The notes below the pieces were generated by a model, which was given only the letters and a program-made list of their open reading frames with translations, did no database searches and was not told the DNA's origin. Below, in pieces: positions 44,501 through 54,325 of a stretch of 64,000 nt of DNA. The first letter of the stretch is position 1. Every line of letters begins with the position of its first letter. This stretch comes from Macrolepiota albuminosa. Lineage: Eukaryota > Basidiomycota > Agaricomycetes > Agaricales > Agaricaceae. The position numbers and the translations under genes are program-made. The DNA lies in assembly GCA_027475525.1 (NCBI GenBank), contig JAMWFC010000117.1, forward strand, positions 2,776,183 through 2,840,182, read 5' to 3'.

Positions 44501-45504
44501 ACTCCGATGGGTCGATGAAGGAGGAGGGACCGGAGACGACACTCAGAAACACAGGATGGGGGATAGTTGGATACCATCAGGGAAGAGAAATCTTCACAGG
44601 AAGAGGGGGCATGGGTCACAAAGCAGAGGTATACGACGCCGAGCTGGTCGGACTAACGCAGGCTGTGAAAGCCGCCACAGACTACGTGAAACGACATGAA
44701 CAGGTGAAACATGTACATATCTTCGCTGACAACACAGCAGCGGTCACATCGATATACGAGCCGAAGGTGACGCCAGGCCAACAACAGATGATCAGAACCA
44801 CGTATGCAGTAGACGAGTTTCTGGATAGGGATGAGGAGAGGACAGTCAGCATAGAGTGGTGCCCAGGCCATAAAGACGTGGAAGGGAACGAACGTGCAGA
44901 TCAAGAGGCAAAGCTAGGGTCGGGAATATGGACACGCGACTTCACAACAATGACGAACGCGAAGAGAAGCACGAAGGAGGTCGCCCTAGAGGAGTGGAAA
45001 AGGGACTGGCAGAAGGCGTCGACCACCGGAGGGTTCTCTATAGCGAACAAGATGCAACCAAGGTGGAAACCGAGGGAACATGTTACCCACACTCCGAGAG
45101 AGGTATTTGGTAGACTCACACAGTGTCGAACAAAACACGCTTTCATTGGTGAATACTACGCAAAATTCGTAACTGACGAATTAATAGGTTGCCCATGCGG
45201 AGAGAGATTCCAAACGAGGGAACACATAATACTACAATGCACAAGATACGAAGAGTACCGATACATACTAAGAGAGGCGGACGAGAGGATGGAACTGGGG
45301 ACGCTCCTGGGGACCAAGAAGGGGATTGAGGCGATGGTCAAGTTCCTAGGGAAGACCGGAGCGTTTACGAAGACAGGAACGAAAAGAGTACCGAAACCAA
45401 CACCGACGATCGAGGACGACGAAAACGAGGTGGACGAAGAAGACTGGTGGGGGAGGATGGAAGGGGACAGAGAGGCGGCGTACGGGTTGATAGAGGGCGA
45501 GTAG
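41543..45504 (+). CDS. LINE ORF2: endonuclease, reverse transcriptase, RNase H, zinc knuckle
   Basis: Together with 31542-31659 this makes a 1359-aa protein with no stop. The APE endonuclease continues (VTIANVYNQP, LSGDWNQHHPMW, SVLDITW, CGLDHFAL). The RT has the fingers and palm motifs QLLECLGKVLEGI, PPTQFGGRPSSST, FDISGFFDNVNH, NGIPQGSPVSPIL and the catalytic YIDDGTL. An RNase H domain follows (YVYSDGSMKEEG, AEVYDAELVGL, FADNTAA, CPGHKDVEGNERAD), then C-X-C-X7-H-X4-C near 45189-45240. This domain order fits the Tad clade of fungal LINEs. The protein nicks the target and primes cDNA synthesis there. Interrupted by insertion, it is not expressed from this copy as a whole. Confidence 0.9.
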
Positions 45505-45938
45505 GGGGGAAGGGTAGAGGGAGGAGGGAGGAAGAGCGAAGGGGGAAGCAAGAGGGATCACAAGGTCAACAGACACGGCGGACCTGGGGAGACACACCGC
45601 GGGAGGCCAAGGCACCCCGTGTACGCGGACACACCAGAGGAATAGGAACTACGCTAGGACCCAAGAGGCCCCACCACAATCCAAGGTAACTCGACCAAAC
45701 CCCAGACACACTTTTTCGATGGGAGGAGTTCGCGACGTCACCCAGCTCACACCACACGCTACCGAAAAACCATACGAAGAGAGTTCTACTGCAAAAAGCT
45801 ACAAAAAACGCCAGCGGATAGACAGCCTATCAGTTAATTACTTGGCGTAGTGCGATAGTTAGACACTACCCCCGCCTCTTAGCCCTGTATAGCGGCTTGC
45901 CGGCGGCATAAATAGAAACCATTCATTCATTCATTCAT
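45505..45938 (+). other. LINE 3' UTR and ATTC-repeat tail
   Basis: The 3' UTR is GA-rich near the ORF2 stop and ends in CGGCATAAATAGAAACC followed by (ATTC)5. A short tandem-repeat tail instead of poly(A) is known in several LINE groups. The host gene resumes at the TCACCCTCATCGG duplication. Confidence 0.75.
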
Positions 45939-46478
45939 TCACCCTCATCGGTGTATTCGCTCCAGATGATCTCGCGAATCTTGTCTCGAGGGTCCTCCGA
46001 GCCCACCCAGCCTTTAGGATATCCCCATAAAGCCATGTTCTCCAGCCAATCGCCTTCCTGGCCGCCAAGGGCATCACGAAGTGCAGCACCGCGGATCTCG
46101 CCTGGTACAAAAATATCAAGAAACTCAAGGCGCTGCTGCCGCCACTCTTCGACCTCATGGATGCGTTTGTAAGTCACTGCACCATGCTCAGTTTTGATAA
46201 AGGCATGCAGGTCGCGAGATAGAGATACAAGCTGATGGTTAATGGGCTTGGGACAGGCGCCGACCAGGTGAGTAGGCTCGCCACAGTTGAAACATGCTGA
46301 CCTGGGAACAGTAGGGAGATAGGTATCTACAGTTGAAGGTTCCGGCTCTTCGTCACCTAGGATCATCTCAGTAGCGCGCACATAGATTCCGCCTGGTTGC
46401 CAATTTGCATAGGTACCAGTGTCAACAAAGAATGGATCGGGTTCTATATTTCCGATTCCGGTAAGGAGTTGATGTCCA
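45939..46478 (-). pseudogene. ZCCHC8-like gene, 5' half (CCHC and PSP domains)
   Basis: The minus strand encodes NIEPDPFFVDTGTYANW, a zinc knuckle CFNCGEPTHLVGAC, ISLSRDL-like helices, and a PSP domain (LEFLDIFVPGEIRGAALRDAL, MALWGYPKGWVG). This order is that of ZCCHC8/PSP-domain proteins, which in animals scaffold the NEXT RNA-surveillance complex. The LINE interrupts after SEYTDEG; the rest is at 28975-29534. The start is unclear. The likely ATG (46478, MDINSLPE) is in frame with the upstream glutaredoxin-like ORF, and the frame must slip near 46450 to enter NIEPDPFF. This copy cannot make the full protein. Confidence 0.8.
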
Positions 46479-46871
46479 TGTTCTCTTTCTGATTCTGCCA
46501 GTTGTCCAAAGCTGGAATTATCGTCTGTGCGTTCCACCGTCCCTTTGCAATCTCCTTGCCCTCCAGATGGAGCGCTGGAATCCAGTAGACGTATTTCTTC
46601 TTCCACTTCTCCTGTCCTGGGTCCTGGATGTTGATAGTTTCCAGCTCGAATGGTCGCTGAAGGAGTTGTGCGTGAGTCACTTTGACACAGTGTTCCGAAA
46701 TGTGGAAGTGCGTACAATTTGCCTGACTTTGGCTAGTTCGGCCTTGGCAATCTGCAAGAGAATGATTTTAAGAATTTGAGGGTTCTTATAAAAGACGCTC
46801 ACGTCACAGAGGGAACAGTTAGGACCAGAGAAGAGGGTAAGTCGCGGTAGGCGCACAAGGCGGGCAGCCAT
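46444..46871 (-). CDS. Glutaredoxin-like protein (DUF836 family)
   Basis: Three exons (46871-46803, 46751-46716, 46656-46444) with GT-AG introns give 105 aa. Motifs are LTLFSGPNCSLCD, a thioredoxin-fold C-x2-C in a loop typical of DUF836, and RPFELETINIQDPG, KKYVYWIPALHLEGKEI and GRWNAQTI. These are close to the small fungal glutaredoxin-like proteins related to yeast YDR286C. A redox role is inferred from the fold. The C-terminal dozen residues (MDINSLPESEI) look like the start of the neighbouring ZCCHC8-like protein, so either the genes overlap or a natural fusion has suffered a one-base shift. Confidence 0.85.
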
Positions 46872-47034
46872 GGAGTGTTTGGAAAGAAGACGGACACGTG
46901 ATTATGTGAATTTACGCGTTTATGGTTTTTCCTGTCAGAAATGTCAGTTCAGTGACAGTTGTAATTCTGTAACGAATTGCTTGACGTTGGGGCGGCAGGC
47001 CTTTCTATCCCTTGTTGTGAGGTTATGCCAGGAA

Positions 47035-50000
47035 ATGGACTGGCCAGCTCCTGCTTGGAGAATTAAATGTGAGTACTTGAGTCTCCGCGCACGTATGAAT
47101 ATTTATCAACTCAACATGCATGATAACAGCGCGACCATGCCCATTCTATCAGCAGGGACGTTGTTACTTTGAAGACTCATGTAACTTTCTGCATACAGTC
47201 TCAGTCAAATGCGCGACAACAGTCTACTCGCAGACTACCCAGTCGCAGACACCACCTCTTTTCACTGTTGATTCACCTTGGTCTATTCGTTCGCCTCCTC
47301 GCTCTCCGCGTCTCAATGGCCTGCTTCACGCACTTAGGGACGTCATTGGAGAAGATCCCGACGATGCATACGACTTCGAAGGGTCAACATATATTGAAGA
47401 CCCGGTTAAGGCCGCCGAAATTTCGGATTACAACAACAAAGTCATCGAAATGTGTCATACATTATCTGATGTCGAAGAAAAATGCGCAGAGAGCACTCTT
47501 GACAAAGAGAAAACTTTACGCTTTCCTTTTCAATCGTCGGAGCCTCAGTCCTCAATTCAAACATCTTGTTCTATAATATCAGATGTCCATCCATTGTCAC
47601 CTGTTCTTCTGTCTCCGATTGATATCACAACTTTACCTATTGATGACGCAAAGCTGAATGAGGACAGTGATACTGACTCGGGCTCCCTCCATACTTTGAA
47701 GCCCAATCCACGCTCTTCATCGGGCTCTTTCAACTCTACCTGTGGTGCACTCTCTTCGCCAATCCCTACCCCATTATCGTTCGTCCTCTCTTCTCGCCTC
47801 AGCGCTTTCATAACTCGACCGTTCCAATCACCCTTCGTTCCTGCTCCAGTCGAACATGACGATGTGCTTTCTAGTATCAGCCCTGACTCACCCGCTGATC
47901 AGTCGTTTATTCACGATGACCCAGAACCAGTACCATCTGAACAATATGTCATAGTGGGACCCGAGACTGGAGTCATGTACGATGCTGTCATAGAACCTGT
48001 TGATGAGCAAAAGACAGAAGAAGCTTTGGAGCCGGAGACAATCACTACGGCAGATTACCACGGCGACGACACAGAAGCCGGACATTGTTTTGAAGAACAC
48101 ATGACGTCTATCTATGAAGGCATACCGCGAGTAACTCCAGAAGAGGTTCATGATGCCTTTCGACAAGCAACTCAGACGCCGGTCCACTTCCTAGCGGATA
48201 ATGTCAATTTTGTCGAAAGCGAAGCTATTGCTAATTCTTCTACGCAGTTCATCAACCCCGACTATATGGCCTCAAGTACATCCCATACCTCAGAATCACC
48301 CGACCTTTCGGCTGCCCTGGCAGAAAGCCAGCAGAAGCTGAACTTGACTTTGAGTCCTTTCTCTGGTTTTGAGGATCTTGATGACGGCGATATTGATATA
48401 AATTCTCGACTCGCTTATCTTTGTACTCCTTTCAACGAGAGCGACATGTTACACACTCTCTATGATCAGTACTATGACTTGACGGAGGAAGAGCCCGAGG
48501 AGAGTCATGTGGAAGCTCATGTAAAGAACCCTCTAGTGAAAGATAACGAGAGTCCGGTGGTGGAAAGCCCCCCCTTAGTGACGCCTTTGGACGATCCACA
48601 CTTCGACACAGCAGAGGTAGAATTATCATCGGGTCTGACGCCAGTGCGAACTGGTTTCCTTCGTGAACCAGTCTTCACGCCACCATCGACGATCCCTGTG
48701 AAAAGGTCGCAGTTGGGGACCGTTATTGCGGGAGATTTGTCCCGTTCAGGATCAACGCGGACCACCACTTGTTCCCTCTTCCAACAGGCAGGTTCTTCAT
48801 CTGAATCGGCAGGAAGTCCGGGAAGTACAATGCCAGAAGTGCAGGAAGTTATTGTCTCCAAGAAAGTCCCGTTTGGCTTTCGAAAGTCCATTGTACGCGC
48901 TAGGCCGTTAATTATCTCTCTGCTAATGTGTCACTGACTCCAACTTAGGGCCGAAGCGGCACAACTGCGTTGTCGTCGCGAAGGTCTTCAATGACAATTC
49001 GACCACCTCCTGCGGCACCTAATGTAATACGAACCTACCAACACCCTGAATATAGTCCCCCTAATACTGCACCTGTAAACGGGCTCCGGCCACTTAGACT
49101 AGTATGTATCCCGCTTCTTGTTAGTCTGACGAACCATCTTATCTTGAGCCGCAGTCTACTAATTCAACTTCATCTCAACCATCCTCAGCACCTACTTATA
49201 AATCTGTTTTTTCTGCCGATATATATCGATCATCTCGTGAGTACACGCATTAAATTGGTTTCGCTTTGTTTGACAAATTCTCGCCTTTTCTTGTAGTCAA
49301 TTCTCATCGCGTATCTCTCTCATCTACAAGTGTATCATCAGATTACTCTTATTCTCGCAACCCCTTGGTACGTTGATGGCTTAGGCTACGCACTCAAAGC
49401 TATGATTTACCAGTGTTTCTGAAGCTCTTGTCATCATTCAATTCATCTGTCATACCCGAACATCATGGTGTTCGTAATATCCCGTTCACGACTGAAGACA
49501 TTCCTTCACCACTATCATCCATTCACTTTCACCGTCTTACAACCTTTGAATCAGCCTTTGATGGCTCGCCACGGTCTGCACCTTTATCCCGCCTCCTATC
49601 TCGGCAAAGTAATCCTGTAGCAGACTTCCGTCATCTCAGTGAAACAACGCAAAATGGGTCTATGCTCACCAGATCGTTTCCCCGAGCTTTTGAACCTCCA
49701 TGTATCCACGAAGATGTTGAGGACGAGCAAGATGATTCTGTACAGGATGATCAGAATGATGAACGAGATCATCCAATTTCCCATACTACAATCGCCGATC
49801 ATCGCGTCTCCATCGTCGGCCGTCGTACATCAGTCTCCCGTCCACCTCTGCATGCAGTTTCAGTGCCCAAACCCACTCTTATGTTCGCAATCGCCTCCGA
49901 TGACGTCAAGCAAGTACGGCATGTACTAGAAAACGGCGACGCGGGTCCCAACGATTCCGTAGGGCCCCAATCGGCGTTGGCATTTGCATTGACAAATGAA

Positions 50001-51432
50001 CAACTGGAAAACAGGATGGAGATCGTGAAAACCCTCCTGGCATACGGCGCTGACCCTAAAGTCATCTTGCAGTCCGCGTCGAGAGATGTATCCGATCCGC
50101 CCAGTTCCAATGAAAGTCACTCAGAGGACAGTGGAATGTCCACACGTCCATCCTTGATGGACACGCTTGATCCGGCTACCAGGTAGGTTCACGCTACATA
50201 GACTTGATGGTCCGCTCCTTATACTATACGTCTTATAGGTATTACGTTGACAGGGCGAATGCACCTCATACTTGCAATGCATCAGTTCTCGTACAACGCT
50301 CAGATTTCCGTCCATTAACACGCGTCCGCTACGAGTTGATAGGACAAGACCGAGCGCTCGAGCAGCTATTCAAAGATCTAAGTATACATTCACGCCAGCT
50401 GTCTGTCACGCCGATCGTCATTCTACTGTGTGGTATGCATCTTCTACTGACATTGATTCCTTGTCGGCAGCTCATTGTTTACAGGTCCTAGTGGTCATGG
50501 CAAAAGTTTTCTAGCTCGGAAATGTACGTGCTGTTACAAGTTTCAGCTGGCATTTTGCTGATGAGTCGTTCTCACCCGTTTCAGTCGGCTCTTTGTTGGA
50601 TTATCCGACTCATACTGTGGGAATGACAACGATTCATTCGGCCCAGGACTTATGGAAGTCCTATTCAATGAGTCCAAATGACGTTGGTGGACATTTATTC
50701 ACTTTTTAATTCTTGCAATTGACTTTGTTTCAGCCGCCTAGTACGCGGACCCTTGCCGAATTCCTTTGCGATCATGAAGGCAAACGATGTGTGGTCGTAT
50801 TAGACGTGCGTAAATTTACAGTCGATTTCATACATGCCAGACATCAGTTGATGTCAATCATTACCCCAGGAAATCGAGAAGACGCACGGCGAATCTCCGT
50901 TATGGGCATTGTTGATGCCTTGGGAGCATGGTAGGTGCACATTCGAAGCCAATGGCCGTCTTGTCGACACACGAAATGTTATATGGCTGGGCACATCCAA
51001 TATCGGCCAGGATCTGGTCCTCGAGCACCACAACTCCCGGGCCCTCCGGCATGAACAAATGTCAAAAGGGGAATACACTGAGTTGATGGCGATGCTGCGT
51101 CCGCGTGTGTCTGAACGTCTTGGAGTAAGCCTATCTATCATTCCTTGATATAGTTGCGCGGCACTTTTGCCGATGTTAATCCTTTGTTCTTTCATCAGGC
51201 TTCAATGCTCTCGCGCGTCACGACGGTACTGCCCTTCGTCCCATTTACCCCGGAGGAACGAGAGGCGATTTGCTACGAGGCGCTGCACACCATTGCGGGC
51301 GACATTATCCAGACATTGTCGACAGATGTTGTGGATGCAATGGTCAAGGGCGCATTAGCCAACTATACTGTGGCTGAGGGTGCCAGATCTATATACAGAG
51401 CTGTATCCAATCAACTGGTAGAAACCATTTAA
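47035..51432 (+). CDS. CCCH zinc finger, ankyrin-like and AAA+ (Clp/Hsp100-type) ATPase protein
   Basis: Twelve exons (47035-47068, 47130-48892, 48949-49074, 49125-49236, 49297-49367, 49425-50182, 50239-50432, 50485-50523, 50585-50682, 50734-50805, 50870-51124, 51199-51432) join without a stop to 1251 aa. The N-terminus holds one CCCH finger, CPFYQQGRCYFEDSCNFLH. A roughly 750-aa disordered region follows. Ankyrin-like helices come next (LMFAIASDDVKQVRHVLENG, IVKTLLAYGADP). A AAA+ module has IGQDRALEQLF, Walker A GPSGHGKS and Walker B VVVLDEIEKTHGE, both assembled by splicing, plus WLGTSNIG and a Clp-like small domain (LSRVTTVLPFVPF). The junction exon at 49425 uses a weaker AAG acceptor, so two adjacent genes (CCCH and ankyrin-AAA) remain possible. 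Function is unknown. Confidence 0.7.
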
Positions 51433-51745
51433 ACGCTGATCGGCTGTCTCCATTTAGTTATCGGCATCTCGATCTCACACCCGTCATCCTTCTGTAACTA
51501 AGCTCTTCCTCATCCAATCGCTGACAAGTTCAAATCTCCTGTTGGTATCCTGGTACTAATCCATCAAATGACATCCCCTGAAATTTTATCAATTTGATTG
51601 GACACTTGCAGATTCACGATGTTTCATGTAAAATGGTGTGGTCTGACAGGAATATCAGCTTCGTCTCCCCCTTCCCACCTTCAAGGCGGTGGGAGGTCAT
51701 CGTGAACACTTGATTTCTTTTCTCCTCGTTCTCGAGAAGAGTGCC
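51433..51745. other. Intergenic spacer
   Basis: This is a 313-bp gap between two plus-strand genes. It contains no recognisable ORF or RNA gene. It must hold the 3' end of the AAA+ gene and the promoter of the SH3 gene. Confidence 0.3.
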
Positions 51746-52856
51746 ATGCATAGCAAAAGATACACTTTAAAACGTCGTCTTAATCGCTTGGAGCATCGGG
51801 CGCCAGGAGGAGAAGCTGCACCGTCAAGTGTTTCGTCAGTTAGCGAGTCGCACTCTACAAGTGCACCCACGGTGAACGCAGCTCCGCTCTCCTCAGGCAC
51901 TGTAGCAGCAGTCGCCACTGTGGTCTCTCTCCTTGTTGCAGCAATCCTTCTGGGTCAGTGTATTCGATTGGGTAGTTGTTGTAGACCATGCCTTGATGTC
52001 GATTTGGTTTGCAGGGATCGTGATTTGCGTGTATAGGAAGTATAGACGTCGCACGACAAATACGTTGCCCAGCGCATTGGCTGGGAAGGTTATCGTCGAG
52101 AAAGGATACCGATCCCACCCTGTGGAGCACGTCGACCTGACAGATATCTCCATCTACACTGAGAAACCTAAGAAGGCGGTTCTCACTCCTCGTTCATTCG
52201 ATGAGCCGGCAGGCTGGGTCCCTCAAATCAAGTCATATCCTCAGAACAATCTGCCACGCCCCGAGCCGACTGCTTCTCCCAAGAACAAGAAGTCCCCCAA
52301 GCTTTCTGTGATGACGGCAGACACACCTCAATCGTCCCCTCCAAACTATCAAATGGCGAATCGAGCATCATTGGAGGCCCAGCCTCCTCACCCCATCCCT
52401 CCCCTTCAATGCATTTTGACACCTTTTGTTCCACCTCTGACATCCTCTGCCAACAGACCGACGAAAACGATCGTCTCTCTCGCTGAGGAGCCCACGCAAC
52501 TTCCAACTCCACGCTCTGAGTCCTTCACTCCTCAAGACCTGATTTGCCCTAAAGAACCGAGCTCTCCCAACCCGGATGAGCCCGCCCAGAGGCTCCCTCG
52601 TCTTATGACTGTTGCCGCCTCCTTCACACCCTCCCTTGATGACGAACTCTCCATCAAGATCGGCGACATCGTCAGAATGCTTGAAGAATTTCGGGATGGC
52701 TGGTGTCTCATACAACGCGTTGGGCGCATTGACGCGCCCAAAGGTGTCGTGCCTCGCTTCTGTCTTCAGGAACGTCGAGGCGTTGCTCCTATCGTTCCCT
52801 CGGTAAAATATTCGACCAGTTCACTTTCTGCCACGCGTGAAATCATATCCCAGTGA
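51746..52856 (+). CDS. Membrane-anchored SH3-domain protein
   Basis: Two exons (51746-51953, 52015-52856) give 349 aa. A short basic N-terminus and Ser-rich stretch lead to one membrane helix (GTVAAVATVVSLLVAAILLG), then IVICVYRKYRRR, so the C-terminus is probably cytoplas­mic. A Pro/Ser-rich linker follows. Near the C-terminus is an SH3 domain (LMTVAASFTPSLDDELSIKIGD, FRDGWCLIQ, KGVVPRFCL). The arrangement resembles fungal Fus1-like or osmosensor-type SH3 membrane proteins, but no specific orthology is claimed. It would bind proline-rich partners at the membrane. Confidence 0.82.
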
Positions 52857-53398
52857 TCAATCACGCTTCCCTTCGTTCGAGAGTTCTACATTGCTTCAAT
52901 CTTACTATTATACACTTTTTAACTCCACACTGTCTTCCAAGATGCGTGTTTTTCCCTTGGGTATTATCTATCGTTGTACGATTTTCAGCGTGTCCTTCCT
53001 TTCCACCTTCTCACGAGCCTATCTTTTGTTATTTATTCGTCCTTTTGATGCTGGAAACGCGCCGTGTGGGTGTGTAGACGCATCCTCGCTGGCAATAAAG
53101 TCATAAATTGTGAGTACAATAAAAAGATGTCTGAAGTCTTTCCGACCGGGTTGATAACATGTATTGACTATGTGTGGTAAACCGATACTCTGTCGTAACA
53201 ATCAAGACATCCATGTCGCTATCACCATGAGACTTGAAGCTTGAGGAGAAATGCCAGTGGTCATTGAAAGACACTATCCAAATATATGATGACGGTTAAT
53301 GCTTCAACTATCGGAACGAACATGACATATATTGGGTCGTGGGGCATGTCAGAACATTAACAGTGCTGTTAAGTGCGTGTATGTAATTGGAAAGTAAT
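52857..53398. other. Intergenic region between convergent genes
   Basis: It separates the SH3 gene (plus) from PAM17 (minus). No coding potential was recognised. AATAAAG near 53095 could serve as a polyadenylation signal for the SH3 gene. Confidence 0.3.
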
Positions 53399-54228
53399 CT
53401 ATTCTTCTGGGAGCGTGACCTTGCGTTTATATTTCCCTTGGTCACGCAGCCACTGTCATTCGGGTAAGTGACGCCTTTTCATGAGCAGCCAAGGCTCGTA
53501 CCTGTCTATATTGGTGCAGCGATCCAATTTTCTCACCTAACAAATATCAATGAAAAGCTTCCTGAATCAGGGAGGAAATGATGCTGACCGTAATAGTCGG
53601 GAACAGGATGTGTCGGGCTTTGGAGGGAGGCATCCACTCGATTTTTAGCTATCCGGCGGTAAAACTCACGGTCCATGGTGTCTACCGCAGCAAGTTGAGC
53701 TCGGTGCCGCACTCTCCACGCTGCAGCCCCGATGCTCGGTCCAATCAACGCGCCAATACCTAACATTGGAGTTAAACTTGAGAGGTTTTCGTATTGATCT
53801 TTGAATGGGTTAACCTACCGACACAAGCAACTGTGCAGGCACCGTAGAAGAAGAAGGGATCAATTCCCTATTGAATACGATACGTTATAGTCCAACATAG
53901 TAAGGGATGGTAACAAACCATAATTAGCCGGGTTGGATTAGTCTCAAGAGACCCGAAGTAAGCAGCGCCTCCAAAGAAACCGAGTGAAGCGCATGGAATA
54001 GTGACAGCCTAAGTTCACTCGTGAGCGATGAACGTCATACTGTGCCAAAGTCCTTACTAGCTGCCATTTTCGTTTGCTGCCTCGGATAGCCAGGTAATCT
54101 GGCCAAGTTAACACTTTCGCTCCTTCAACAGCTGGTTTCTTGGCTGAAGTAGTCTTAAACCTCAAAAGCACTGGATTTCGTATGATAGAACGCAGGCCGA
54201 ATGGCCGAGGGAGTATGAGTCTGAGCAT
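53399..54228 (-). CDS. PAM17: Presequence translocase-associated motor subunit Pam17
   Basis: Six exons (54228-54058, 54008-53919, 53867-53819, 53759-53589, 53536-53502, 53452-53399) give 189 aa. The start MLRLILPRPFGLRSIIRNP is a basic amphipathic mitochondrial presequence. TWPDYLAIRGSKRKWQ, two membrane segments (CASLGFFGGAAYFG and CVGIGALIGPSIGAAAW) and the family end DREFYRRIAKNRVDAS, PVPDYYGEKIGSL and YRQWLRDQGKYKRK follow. Pam17 helps couple the TIM23 channel to the import motor at the mitochondrial inner membrane. It shares a short (97-bp) divergent promoter region with the SNF2 gene. Confidence 0.92.
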
Positions 54229-54325
54229 TAAGTGTTGTGAACCCGCGTTGAGGACCAAATTTCGGCAACGTGACACGTGATCTTCATCAAGGAGTCTTTT
54301 GACTCTTTCCTCATGTCCAGAAGCC

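Larger units (their letters stand above)
29535..45938 (+). mobile_element. Tad/L1-like LINE with RNase H, containing two nested insertions
   Basis: A non-LTR retrotransposon lies on the plus strand with ORF1, ORF2, a 3' UTR and an (ATTC)5 tail at 45921-45940. It is flanked by the 13-bp duplication TCACCCTCATCGG (29522-29534 and 45939-45951). Its own sequence is 29535-31659 plus 41543-45938, about 6.5 kb. The rest is a solo LTR that itself holds a Gypsy element. Both ORFs are nearly intact. The only defects seen are one TGA in ORF1, the LTR insertion in ORF2, and a 77-bp duplication that looks artefactual. It is therefore recent. Confidence 0.88.

Noticed and set aside
45921..45940. The ATTC run as an ordinary microsatellite
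   Set aside because: It sits exactly between the LINE 3' UTR and the target duplication, so it is better read as the LINE tail.
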